Source: Flammeovirga sp. EKP202 (lineage in GTDB: Bacteria > Bacteroidota > Bacteroidia > Cytophagales > Flammeovirgaceae). Taken from it: a stretch of DNA of 64,000 bases. Both the position numbers and the translations under genes were made by a program. The notes beneath the pieces were generated by a model. It had not been told where the DNA came from. It searched no databases and saw only the letters and a program-made list of their open reading frames with translations. The stretch lies in NCBI RefSeq assembly GCF_014534745.1, contig NZ_JACVVP010000022.1, forward strand, positions 1 to 64,000. Direction: 5' to 3'. How positions within the stretch are numbered: position 1 is the first letter of the stretch; each line of letters starts with the position of its first letter. Shown here piece by piece: positions 25,825-34,358 of this stretch.

Positions 25825-28299
25825 TTGGTAGGAGAAGCGATACAGCACTTACAACAGCAACTATTATATGCTGGAAATTATAAATCATTAATTCAAGAAA
25901 AAAGCACTGGATTAATCAAGGTCTTTAAGAAATCTTTCTATCCCACTTTTGAGGTAGAAGACCTTTTGAGATTTATAAGTGAGCATATTGTAAGCAAACA
26001 TATCGTCTCTATTTTAATCGATACAGAAGGTCAAAAAGGCCTTTTTGAGGATTCAATATTTCAAGCTTTTGAAGGTTTAACTTCACAAACTATTGATGAA
26101 GAGTTACTTCAAAAAAGCTATCAAACCGTTGCTGAAAATATTGAACAGCTTTCATTAGAACAAGATAACAAAGATGCCCTCTTTACCACATTGATGGGAA
26201 GGGAAGAAGGCGAACCTTTACCCAATTACTTTTTGGGAATGTTCCGATCACTGATGAAAAAGCATTTGAATAATTCAGGAACAAATGCTCAGTACCTCTA
26301 CCCTTCTTTTACATTGCCTCCATTCTTAGATATTGAAGCAAAATCCAATACCATAGTCTGTTATGATTTACTGGCTTATTATTGGAGTGCTATTATAATC
26401 CCAGCAAGTACACGTTCTTTTGGCAACAGTTTGTGTTTTGTCAACATAAAACCTCAAGGACAAAAGCATTTAGACTTCGTTGAAGATGATAGCAACCTCA
26501 ATAAACTCATCAATTTGAACAGAGATCCAGTTCAAATTGTTTTTGGGACTATTCAACAGATGTCATTGGGTAATAGAACTGCTCATAAAGATTGGGTCAA
26601 TAAGGTAAAGAAGACTTTCAAAAATGATTCTTTCAGAAACCCCGTATCCTATTGGTTTTTGTGGGCTAAGGAAAGATTAGGCAACAACGGTATATTAGTG
26701 ATTAGAGGAGATCATTCTCTTGCTGCGGCACCTGAATATAAAAATTGGAGAAATACGGTTTCGAAGATTTGCCAAAGGATCTATATTCAAGCACAGCAGT
26801 ATTCATCACAAGTAGTATACTGTTTTATTTTCAGTAAAGAAGAAGAGAAAGAAGGTGTTTTTTACGCCCCTAGTTATTTGGAAGATTTCGCTCAAGTTCA
26901 TGAAGATTCAGATGATTGGATTACACTTTCTTCTGATGAATATAAGAACTTCCTATGTCTAATTTCCGATAAAGAAAAGAGTATTTTCAATCAAACTCTT
27001 CCAGCATTAAACCTTAAAAATAAATCTTGGCATACTGATTTTAATAAAAAACAGTTGATTGAGAAAGTCAACCTTTATTATAAAAATCAAAAGAAGAAGG
27101 AAACACTTGGCTTGGATGAAGACACTGTAGTTTCTGACGCTCAGTTAAGTCGAATTTATGTCAAACCGTTTTTGAAGAAATGGGCCTATATTTCCAAAAG
27201 AGACACCGAGAATTGGAACACATTACAACATCATGGTTTTCAAATCGAGAACCCTACTTTTGCCCTTTCTATGCATAAGGATTTAGGTTTAGAAGTGACG
27301 CCAAGTAATCAGGCATTGCTTTCTACCTACTATAGTAGAAATCAATTTGCTACAATATTACCACTGAACATCTATAAAGAAGACCACTCTTATAGTAGTA
27401 ATATCAGTGACTGGGCATTGGACCGCTTTAAACAGTATTATGTTTCAAGACTTCCAAAAGTAGAACTCAATAATTCTGTTGGCTCTATTCAAGATCTATT
27501 GGAGAGTGAAATAAAAAGTATTGAACGATACACCAATAGGCTTCCGGTACTTCATAAATTCACCAAACAACTTTCTGACTTAACACAAGAGAAGGAAAGT
27601 AGCTTAGACGATGTCACAAAGCTTTTACATCAATTGACGCAAAAGATGCATCAGCTCTTTAGAGGTTCAACGGAGAAAAAAGTGATGATCCAAGAGATCA
27701 ATAAATCTTCTCAAAAAATCATTAGTACGATCGGTGAGTTAGAAAAAGGCAAGATTGAAAATGAACAAAAAGTAAAAGCTTTAAAGAAAGAAAATATCTT
27801 CTATTATTGCTTTGCCATTCTTAATCATCCTCTTTATCAAAATGACTTTGAAAAAGAATTAAAAGCGTTACCACCTAGAATACCATTATTAAATGATTTT
27901 TGGTCATGGGCGAAAATGGGCAAAGAAATATTCCAATCAGGCACTTCTAACATTGACGACATTCACTTTACTTTTGGAGATGTAACAGAAGAAAATGACG
28001 AAACAGATATTTTAATTAATAGCAGTCAGAAAATTGCTGGACTTGAAGAAAACCAAAAGATAGGTGAGTGGGATAAACAAAAGGTTTTCCAACTTATACT
28101 TCAAGAGTATAGAGAAAGAAAACCTTTGAATAAAGATTTGCAAAAATACTATAGATCTGAAATAGCTGTAATCAATAGATTAGAATTACTTAAAAGTATT
28201 CAATTTCAAGCTCAATTTTATTTGAAAGTGAAGAATACTCTCCCGAATCATTTATTTGAGAACTCGGGACAAAAGTTTAGATTAAAACGTAGAAATTAA
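25825..28299 (+). CDS. Type ISP restriction-modification-like protein lacking the methyltransferase catalytic motif
   Basis: An 824-residue protein. The C-terminal part (about 645-700) reads IFYYCFAILNHPLYQNDF, then LPPRIPLLNDFWSW, matching the Type_ISP_C region of type ISP restriction enzymes (FYYxYxxLHSPxYRxxF, LPRIPLxxDF). Upstream, CYDLLAYYWSA, IQIVFGTI-like and KERLGNNGILVIRGDHS followed by WRNTVSKICQRIYI align with the methyltransferase segment that precedes and follows NPPY. At the NPPY site it reads GTIQQMSLGNR, and no FxGxG SAM motif is visible, so methylation is unlikely. No helicase or nuclease motifs exist. A coiled coil spans about 585-640. Start is a TTG after AAAGAGG, with an in-frame stop just upstream; the first in-frame ATG comes only at about residue 124. 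Confidence 0.75.
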   Translation: MVGEAIQHLQQQLLYAGNYKSLIQEKSTGLIKVFKKSFYPTFEVEDLLRFISEHIVSKHIVSILIDTEGQKGLFEDSIFQAFEGLTSQTIDEELLQKSYQTVAENIEQLSLEQDNKDALFTTLMGREEGEPLPNYFLGMFRSLMKKHLNNSGTNAQYLYPSFTLPPFLDIEAKSNTIVCYDLLAYYWSAIIIPASTRSFGNSLCFVNIKPQGQKHLDFVEDDSNLNKLINLNRDPVQIVFGTIQQMSLGNRTAHKDWVNKVKKTFKNDSFRNPVSYWFLWAKERLGNNGILVIRGDHSLAAAPEYKNWRNTVSKICQRIYIQAQQYSSQVVYCFIFSKEEEKEGVFYAPSYLEDFAQVHEDSDDWITLSSDEYKNFLCLISDKEKSIFNQTLPALNLKNKSWHTDFNKKQLIEKVNLYYKNQKKKETLGLDEDTVVSDAQLSRIYVKPFLKKWAYISKRDTENWNTLQHHGFQIENPTFALSMHKDLGLEVTPSNQALLSTYYSRNQFATILPLNIYKEDHSYSSNISDWALDRFKQYYVSRLPKVELNNSVGSIQDLLESEIKSIERYTNRLPVLHKFTKQLSDLTQEKESSLDDVTKLLHQLTQKMHQLFRGSTEKKVMIQEINKSSQKIISTIGELEKGKIENEQKVKALKKENIFYYCFAILNHPLYQNDFEKELKALPPRIPLLNDFWSWAKMGKEIFQSGTSNIDDIHFTFGDVTEENDETDILINSSQKIAGLEENQKIGEWDKQKVFQLILQEYRERKPLNKDLQKYYRSEIAVINRLELLKSIQFQAQFYLKVKNTLPNHLFENSGQKFRLKRRN

Positions 28300-28327
28300 C
28301 GGCAGAATGAATTATTTTCAATAGTAT

Positions 28328-28696
28328 CTAGGCGGTCTCTTCGTAATGGTAATTCCAAATTCGAAAGAGCACTTTTTTCTGGTCAGTGGCGGAAGGATCA
28401 ACTTCTACAAGTTCAGCCTCTATCACTTCTTCACTTTCCAATTTTTCAGCAATTGATTTACTTACCTCTCTAGGAACGTAACCAATCATGGTGTCACCCG
28501 CAAAAACGGCTGTTGCAAATTCATCATATTCGTTAGCAGAATTTCGCACCAATTTGATTGGCTGTCGCATAATTCCCCATTCGGTATCTTTATTCGAATA
28601 GTATTGGAATCCTGCAACATAACCTTCAAAGAGAAGTGTCTTACTTAGATTAGATAGTAAATCTTTTTCTTCGCTGTGAGTAAAAGGTTTAACCAT
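28328..28696 (-). CDS. HIRAN-domain protein
   Basis: A 122-residue single-domain protein. The middle shows the HIRAN pattern: an opening FEGYVAGFQYY, then IKLVRNSANEYDEFATAVF, then IGYVPREVSKSIAEKL. HIRAN domains bind single-stranded 3' DNA ends in HLTF/Rad5 helicases; stand-alone bacterial forms are found near phage, repair and restriction genes and are thought to recognise damaged DNA. It is convergent with the type ISP-like gene, 28 bases away. Its role in this cell is unknown. Confidence 0.85.
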   Translation of the reverse strand: MVKPFTHSEEKDLLSNLSKTLLFEGYVAGFQYYSNKDTEWGIMRQPIKLVRNSANEYDEFATAVFAGDTMIGYVPREVSKSIAEKLESEEVIEAELVEVDPSATDQKKVLFRIWNYHYEETA

Positions 28697-28836
28697 AGAA
28701 TCATTATTATATTTTGGTAATTATTAGCAATATACAATATTTTATTGCAATATTCCTATAAAACTAAACTAGGTTTTATTTTTTCTTAAAAAAATCATAT
28801 ATTTAAAATCATTATTTAAGGTCTCAAAATACCATT

Positions 28837-29475
28837 ATGAAACTGTCTCAAATCATTAAAATTGCACTGTTTGCCCTTATAGCCGTGGTCGTTGCTTATA
28901 CTTATCTGTCTTCCAATTCTAATTTGGATCAAGGGAAATATCTTGAAAAAGTGAATATTGAAAGAGCAGAGAAAAATGAAGAGTTTAAAGACGAAAAGAC
29001 TTCTCCTTTGAAAAAAGAAGAAATAAAGACTTTCAATTCACTAAATTATTTCACTCCAGACAAACAATACATTGTAAATGCAAAACTAGAATGGGCCGAT
29101 AAACCAGAGTCTATCAAAATTGCTTCTACAAACGGAGATCCTAGAACTTATAAAAAAGTAGCATGGGCTACGTTTAAAATAGATAATCAAGAACAAAAAC
29201 TGGTATTACTTCAAAATGCCTTGCCTAATCCGTTGACGAAAGGTTTAACAATGGTGCTTTTCAGAGATCAAACATCCGGGAATACTACCTATGGGGCCGG
29301 TCGTTATATTGAGCTACGCGGTTTAAAGAAAGGAGCTATGCAGACTGTTATAGACTTCAATAAAGCATACAACCCCTACTGCGCCTACAATGATAATTAC
29401 GACTGTCCTTTACCTCCTTTGGAGAATCAAATGACAGTTGAAATTAATGCAGGAGAGAAAAAATACCATCTGTAA
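28837..29475 (+). CDS. DUF1684 protein, membrane-anchored
   Basis: A 212-residue protein with an N-terminal membrane anchor or signal peptide (about 8-24), then the DUF1684 domain. Family marks are the start IERAEKNEEFKDEKTSPLKK, the strand FNSLNYFTPDKQYIV, RDQTSGNTTYGAGRYIEL, and the signature end DFNKAYNPYCAYNDNYDCPL followed by PPLENQM and INAGEK. The conserved cysteines in NPYCAY and YDCPLPP suggest a metal or redox site, but no activity is known. It has its own spacing on both sides, so it is probably monocistronic. Confidence 0.88.
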   Translation: MKLSQIIKIALFALIAVVVAYTYLSSNSNLDQGKYLEKVNIERAEKNEEFKDEKTSPLKKEEIKTFNSLNYFTPDKQYIVNAKLEWADKPESIKIASTNGDPRTYKKVAWATFKIDNQEQKLVLLQNALPNPLTKGLTMVLFRDQTSGNTTYGAGRYIELRGLKKGAMQTVIDFNKAYNPYCAYNDNYDCPLPPLENQMTVEINAGEKKYHL

Positions 29476-29713
29476 CAAATTCACGATATACATCATTAAT
29501 AGTACTTTTAAAAGTTATTCATTTCAATCCCACTTAACTGATTAGGGATAGTTAAAAATTAGTGGTAATTTGGAAGTTGAGTATTACGGCAAAAGTAAAT
29601 GGAGATGAAAGAACTAGAAGCTTGTAAATAAATATTTCATCAACGCTTCTACTCCTCCTATTCCTTAATTGCTTTTATTCGGTTCTTAACACATTACATT
29701 TTTTTATTGCTCG

Positions 29714-30652
29714 ATGTCATTAGATAAAATTATTAATAAACTCGCAACCACTGATAATAAGCGTGCTTATTTGGAGTTGCACTTTTGGATATTGTGTTCA
29801 AGTACAATTCCAATTATTAATATCTATATATCGCTTTCTTCAGTAGAAATTGTTTTTTTAAGGACAATGACTGCTTTTGTCATTATCTTTATCTTTCTCT
29901 CGATAAAGAAAATACCTTTAAAGGTTAAAACTTCACATGTACTCCTATTAGTATTTACTGGAATGCTCACCTCCATTTATTGGGTGTTATTTGTTATTGC
30001 GGCCAAAACCTCAAATACCTCGGTAACATTGGTGGGAATGGCTACTACACCAGTATGGGTAAGCTTTGTATACCCCATATTCTCCAAGAAAAGACCTACG
30101 TTTAATGAGTTAATGACCGGATTGTCTGCTTTGTTTGGCGTTTATATGATTTTCAGTTCTAGTTTTGCTTATAGTGAGGGAATGTTTACAGCAATCTTAG
30201 CAGCATTCTTTGCGGCATTAGTTACTATACTTACCTCAAAATCCTCTCGTAGGTATCATTATTTAGTCATTACTTTCTATCAGATGCTTGGAGCATTTTT
30301 AGCTACAGCAGCAGTACTTCCATACTATCTTAAATTCATTAAGCAAGGTAGTTTTTCAATACCTACTCCTACTGATATCTTGTTAATCATTGTACTGGCC
30401 ATTGTATTTTCTATTATTGCTTATTCCTCTATTGTAAAAGTGATGAAAAAAATTACCCCTTTTAGTATATCACTAGCCAACAACTTGGCTCCAATATATG
30501 GTGGTGTTATTGCCTATTTCTTTTTTGGGGAAAGTGAACTTATGGACCTGTATTTCTATGGAGGGGCATTTATTATAGCTTTTGCTATTTTGGCTATGCC
30601 ATTGGCCAAATTCATATTTAAATTAGATAAGGTAGAACCTAGTCATTCTTAA
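29714..30652 (+). CDS. EamA-family (drug/metabolite) transporter
   Basis: A 312-residue protein with ten membrane segments arranged as two repeats of five (about 20-150 and 160-300). The repeat boundary and segments such as AAKTSNTSVTLVGMATTPVWVSF and SLANNLAPIYGGVIAYFFF are typical EamA (DMT superfamily). The substrate cannot be deduced. It lies alone, about 240 bases after the previous gene. Confidence 0.9.
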   Translation: MSLDKIINKLATTDNKRAYLELHFWILCSSTIPIINIYISLSSVEIVFLRTMTAFVIIFIFLSIKKIPLKVKTSHVLLLVFTGMLTSIYWVLFVIAAKTSNTSVTLVGMATTPVWVSFVYPIFSKKRPTFNELMTGLSALFGVYMIFSSSFAYSEGMFTAILAAFFAALVTILTSKSSRRYHYLVITFYQMLGAFLATAAVLPYYLKFIKQGSFSIPTPTDILLIIVLAIVFSIIAYSSIVKVMKKITPFSISLANNLAPIYGGVIAYFFFGESELMDLYFYGGAFIIAFAILAMPLAKFIFKLDKVEPSHS

Positions 30653-30776
30653 GTTCTTACTCTTTTAGATGAACCCAATCAACTAAATAAGTCGTCATTT
30701 GAAGTGTTAGAAGAGGTGACCCAAATTATTAAAAAAAACAGAAGTAAATAAAGAGATATAAATACCTTGAAGTTGA

Positions 30777-31703
30777 CTACTTCATTTTACCTAGCAATTC
30801 GTGAGAGGTTAGGCTGAGTACTAAAAGAACACTAATTGAAAGCGTACCAAATATCACGGACAGCCACCTACTATAAGACAGCCAATCATCTTTTTCTTTC
30901 TTGGCTTCATTGTACATCTTTTGGGAAAGATTGATGATATCTTCTGTATTTTTCTGAAGGTTTAAGGTGAGTCCTTTATCACCTCTAAAGCCAATCGTTA
31001 AATCTACATTTACGATTTTCAAAAGTGTAGAATTGTATCGTTTTAAGTTATTCAACAATGTATACCTATGATTTTCTGCCATAGGAATATTTTTGATATC
31101 ATTTTGCATTTGATGGTTCAACTCTCTGATTTTGTAAAATTCAGAAGTATCCGCAGAAAGCAAATAACTTTTCTCTAAAAGCTTCATTCTTTCTAAAGAA
31201 ACAATATTAATATAGGGATCAATGGCAAGTGCTTTCGTTCTTTTCTGAAGATCTCCAATCATTCCTGAGTTTTGAGAACCTCTGTACTTAAGCTGTGTTA
31301 TGATCTTAGAAAAAGTCTTACGGTGGGTTTTAAGTAGTTTAAAAAATGAATCGAGATCAGTTTCATATTCAACTTTCCAAGAAGAGTTTGAAGTAAGAAT
31401 TGAAGAGATATACAACTCTAAATTTTTATCAATCTTATGGTATTCCTTCATAATTGGAGTCGCTTCCCTCGACTTATGGAAGTCTTCATAGTGTGCTTCA
31501 TAAGACAAGAACTCTTGTGCTGCAAGTGTCATTCGCATTGATTTCTGACGAATATCAAGTACTTTTTCTAATACAGCGTCATGATCTTCAATTTGCCTAA
31601 AGGAACTAAAGTTACCCACTGCAATTAAGAAACAGGCCACAAAGTAGACGTAAAACCAACGAATCACTTTTCTCCATGTATATGCAACAGTAGGATTTTT
31701 CAC
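30777..31703 (-). CDS. Periplasmic helical sensor-like membrane protein of unknown function
   Basis: A 308-residue protein with one membrane segment near the N-terminus (about 14-31) and one near the C-terminus (about 277-298), and between them about 240 residues of predicted long helices. This is the layout of a four-helix-bundle ligand domain of chemoreceptors or histidine kinases, but the protein ends about ten residues after the second membrane segment, so no HAMP, kinase or signalling domain is attached. It may pass a signal to a separate partner or be a structural protein. No family name is recognised. Confidence 0.65.
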   Translation of the reverse strand: MKNPTVAYTWRKVIRWFYVYFVACFLIAVGNFSSFRQIEDHDAVLEKVLDIRQKSMRMTLAAQEFLSYEAHYEDFHKSREATPIMKEYHKIDKNLELYISSILTSNSSWKVEYETDLDSFFKLLKTHRKTFSKIITQLKYRGSQNSGMIGDLQKRTKALAIDPYINIVSLERMKLLEKSYLLSADTSEFYKIRELNHQMQNDIKNIPMAENHRYTLLNNLKRYNSTLLKIVNVDLTIGFRGDKGLTLNLQKNTEDIINLSQKMYNEAKKEKDDWLSYSRWLSVIFGTLSISVLLVLSLTSHELLGKMK

Positions 31704-31851
31704 TTCTTCTTCAAAAATTTAATTTAAGTATTAGGATTAGATGCAATAAATATTCCATTCATTTATTATTACAGATAATCTTGGTCATAGTCTTTTCTCA
31801 AAATGTAATTATAAAAAAATAGAAGAGTTTTAATACCATAGATTTAAAAAA

Positions 31852-31873
31852 AAAGGAGACGAACGCCTCCTTT
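31852..31873 (-). terminator. Rho-independent terminator after the SPOR-domain gene
   Basis: A 10-bp stem AAAGGAGACG with CGCCTCCTTT (one G-U pair), loop of 2-4; on the minus strand it is followed by a T-run. Confidence 0.8.
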
Positions 31874-31896
31874 CCATATTATAAGAGAATATTTTC

Positions 31897-32601
31897 TTAG
31901 TGTTGTACTAAAGTTGCATTTTGCTCATCTTGGTTTCTACCAATTTTCTTGAAGTTCTCTAAATACACTTTCGCTTGATCTTGATACTTCAATGAACCAT
32001 ATACAACACTGTATACTTGCTGACCATTTTGCTCAGTAACTTTCACATAAGTTTTCCACATTTTGTAGTGTGCTTCAAACTTTTCTGCGTATCCTTGAGC
32101 GTCACATAAATCTGCAGTTGAGTAAACTTGAACACCCCAACCATGAGAGATGATTTGACTGCTTAAATCTACAAAGTAAGTACGGTTGTTTTGTAATTTA
32201 CCTTGACGACTTGAACATTGTGAAGAGTTTGAAGGCATGTTGTTTCCAGCAGTAGCTACATTTCCACCACTTCCAGATTTTGCATATACTGCCATCTTTT
32301 CTTCGTAAGCCTCATTAGATTCAGATAGAGCATTTACCTCACTTTGCAATGCCTCATTTTTTTGTTGAAGTGAATTAATATCAGCTTTTAAACCTTCTAC
32401 CTCATACTTCATTTGCTCATTCATTGTTTTCAATGAATTCGACTTCTTCTCTAATTCTGTTTTGCTTTTTCTTAATTCAGTATTTTCAGTGGTTAACTGA
32501 GCATTCATCTGCTTCAACTTTTTCTTACTTTGAGCAAAAGAATCCGGTGCTAACATGAATGAAAAAATAATAACTGCAATAGGTAAAATTTGATTTTTCA
32601 T
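31897..32601 (-). CDS. Secreted coiled-coil protein with a C-terminal SPOR-like domain
   Basis: A 234-residue protein; I chose the ATG at 32601 because it opens a clear signal peptide (MKNQILPIAVIIFSFMLAPD, cleavage near FAQS), whereas the upstream ATG would bury it. The mature protein has a coiled coil (about 25-115) rich in LKQMNAQLTTENTELRKS-like heptads and then a SPOR-like domain (about 150-230; YFVDLSSQIISHGWGVQVYS through YSVVYGSLKYQDQAKVYLENF). SPOR domains bind denuded peptidoglycan, so a role in the envelope at the cell septum or surface is likely. A clear terminator follows. Confidence 0.78.
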   Translation of the reverse strand: MKNQILPIAVIIFSFMLAPDSFAQSKKKLKQMNAQLTTENTELRKSKTELEKKSNSLKTMNEQMKYEVEGLKADINSLQQKNEALQSEVNALSESNEAYEEKMAVYAKSGSGGNVATAGNNMPSNSSQCSSRQGKLQNNRTYFVDLSSQIISHGWGVQVYSTADLCDAQGYAEKFEAHYKMWKTYVKVTEQNGQQVYSVVYGSLKYQDQAKVYLENFKKIGRNQDEQNATLVQH

Positions 32602-32805
32602 TGTATCCAAGGATCGTTTCAGGAGAATAAAATTGTAATTAAAATTATCTTTCAATTGTATTACAGTATCAATAAAAAAATCAGTCAAAAAGGACTAATC
32701 AGAGTCTAATAGTTGTGATACAATTCTAATTCTTATTATAAAGCTAATCAATAGTGCTTAAAATTCCATTTTTAGCCTAAAAAATAATTAGTGAGACATA
32801 AAAAA

Positions 32806-32866
32806 AACTCATCTTACAATACAAAGTATAACTATTTAAAGTAAAACCTGTATTATAAAATGAGTT
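32806..32866 (-). terminator. Terminator after the pspA-ybjN unit
   Basis: An imperfect 17-bp inverted repeat AACTCATCTTACAATAC with GTATTATAAAATGAGTT and a 27-base loop. Read on the minus strand the stem ends in GAGTTTTTTTTATG, which is typical for termination. Confidence 0.65.
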
Positions 32867-32902
32867 AGAATATTTGTACTACAAAGATGAAGAAATCAAT
32901 TT

Positions 32903-33712
32903 TTATTGATCGTTCTTCAACTGATTTTTGAGTTTATCCAATTCAGACTCCTCTTGAGGAGCAGAAGCTGTACTTGATGTACTATCTGTCGTATTAGAAG
33001 CCGATTCTCCAGCACCCAATCTCATTTTTTCTTTCAACTGATCTAATGCTAATGACGAAGTGCCGCTACCTGGACCAATCGCCTTATTTATTTCTTCATC
33101 AATTGAAACATTTGCATCTGCAATATCTCCATAAGATTCCGCTAAAGCTTCTTGCTCTTCTACCTTGTTCTTCATTCTCTCCAACATTGCAACAGTACTA
33201 CCTGAATCAATACTCGCTAACTGTTTGTTGATTTTCGAAGAAGCTTCACTCACTTTTGCTCTCGCTTTTAATGTCTTCGCCTCATTTTCCCATTGAGAAA
33301 TTTGAGATTTCAAGCGTTGAACATTTTGTTCCATTTTAGTCACTTGAGACTCATTTTGAGTGACCATTTTTTCATGCGTTTGTGCTGCTGCAACTGCTTG
33401 TTCTTTTTTACTTAACGCTTCAGTTGCTAAACGGTCTGCTTCAGCTGTATCTAATTGTCCAGCATTAGCCTTTTGTAATAGAAGAACTGCTTTTCTTTCC
33501 CAATCAGCTGCCGCTTGCTTATGTTGTTCGTATTCTTTTCTTGTTCTAATAGAGATTGCTTTTACTTGAGCTAATCCTTGTAAACTTTTATCTAAATCTC
33601 CTTTTAATTCACGTATCCCCTGATCCGTCATTTTTATAGGATCCTCCAAACTATCTAAAGCAGCATTTGTTTCTGCTGACATCCAACCGAATATTCTCTT
33701 AAAGAATGACAT
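32903..33712 (-). CDS. PspA/IM30-family membrane remodelling protein
   Basis: A 269-residue ESCRT-III-like protein. The start MSFFKRIFGWMSAETNAALD and the long helices with DPIKMTDQGIRELKGDLDKS and an Arg/Lys-rich stretch IRTRKEYEQHKQAAADWERK are typical PspA/Vipp1 marks, and no membrane span is present. It should bind stressed inner membranes and form rods or rings. The C-terminal about 50 residues are a low-complexity S/T-rich linker (SASNTTDSTSSTASAPQEE) followed by a short helix, an unusual extension. It lies 10 bases after the YbjN-like gene on the same strand, so they form an operon. Confidence 0.9.
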   Translation of the reverse strand: MSFFKRIFGWMSAETNAALDSLEDPIKMTDQGIRELKGDLDKSLQGLAQVKAISIRTRKEYEQHKQAAADWERKAVLLLQKANAGQLDTAEADRLATEALSKKEQAVAAAQTHEKMVTQNESQVTKMEQNVQRLKSQISQWENEAKTLKARAKVSEASSKINKQLASIDSGSTVAMLERMKNKVEEQEALAESYGDIADANVSIDEEINKAIGPGSGTSSLALDQLKEKMRLGAGESASNTTDSTSSTASAPQEESELDKLKNQLKNDQ

Positions 33713-33722
33713 ATATTTTTGT

Positions 33723-34115
33723 TTAGTTTTGTGCGTAATTTAATAATAAGTCAAAGTTTTCACTGATCATCATTTTAAATGCATTCAGTGTTCCTTCAAT
33801 TTCATTTTCATCTAAGTTTTCAAGCTCAAGGGTATCTCTAAATAGTACTCTATTGCCTTCTGAATCAATTACAAAAGCTCCATGAACAGAAGTTCTGTTT
33901 TTCTCTAATAAAGTTCTGTAGAATTCTGGATTATCACTAGTAATATCAAAAATGTGCATTTCTACTATCAAGATAGGATCTTCGCAGTCAACGATAACAT
34001 TGATCAATCCTTCTTCCTCGTCTGAAATGATAAAAAGTTCTTCCTCTAGGTCCTCACTTTTAATATCATATCCGAGGTTTAGCAAATAGCCCTTTACTTT
34101 TTCAAAGTAACTCAT
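33723..34115 (-). CDS. YbjN/CesT-like protein, PspA partner candidate
   Basis: A 130-residue protein of the YbjN (type III secretion chaperone-like) fold: start SYFEKVKGYLLNLGYDIKSE, strands LFIISDEEEGLINVIVDCED and the mid-helix PEFYRTLLEKNRTSVHGAFV with a final helix ENEIEGTLNAFK-like. It is the first gene of a two-gene unit with PspA (10 bases apart). In Bacteroidetes and cyanobacteria such chaperone-like proteins often adjoin PspA/Vipp1 genes; the inference is that it binds PspA and controls its assembly. Confidence 0.8.
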   Translation of the reverse strand: MSYFEKVKGYLLNLGYDIKSEDLEEELFIISDEEEGLINVIVDCEDPILIVEMHIFDITSDNPEFYRTLLEKNRTSVHGAFVIDSEGNRVLFRDTLELENLDENEIEGTLNAFKMMISENFDLLLNYAQN

Positions 34116-34298
34116 TGTATAGTAATTTAATTTATTAATATCTGATAATACGAATATAACTAGAAATTGGATACCAAAAGGGACCGAAATAATTAATATT
34201 TAATAAAATTTGAGGTATAAAAAGCACGTTATCACTAAAAAAATATTTTTTTGGATATTTTTTATCGAAGAATGAAAAACTTTTAGAAAAAGGTATAG

Positions 34299-34306
34299 TA
34301 TATTTG
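34299..34306 (+). promoter_or_regulatory. -7 element of a Bacteroidetes-type promoter
   Basis: TATATTTG fits TAnnTTTG and lies 52 bases before the glycogen synthase start. A clear -33 TTTG partner is not seen (only CTTTTAG at about the right distance). Confidence 0.45.
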
Positions 34307-34358
34307 ATGCAATCGGTTGAAGCAAATTTCAATGATAAAATAAACTACCAAATTCTAT

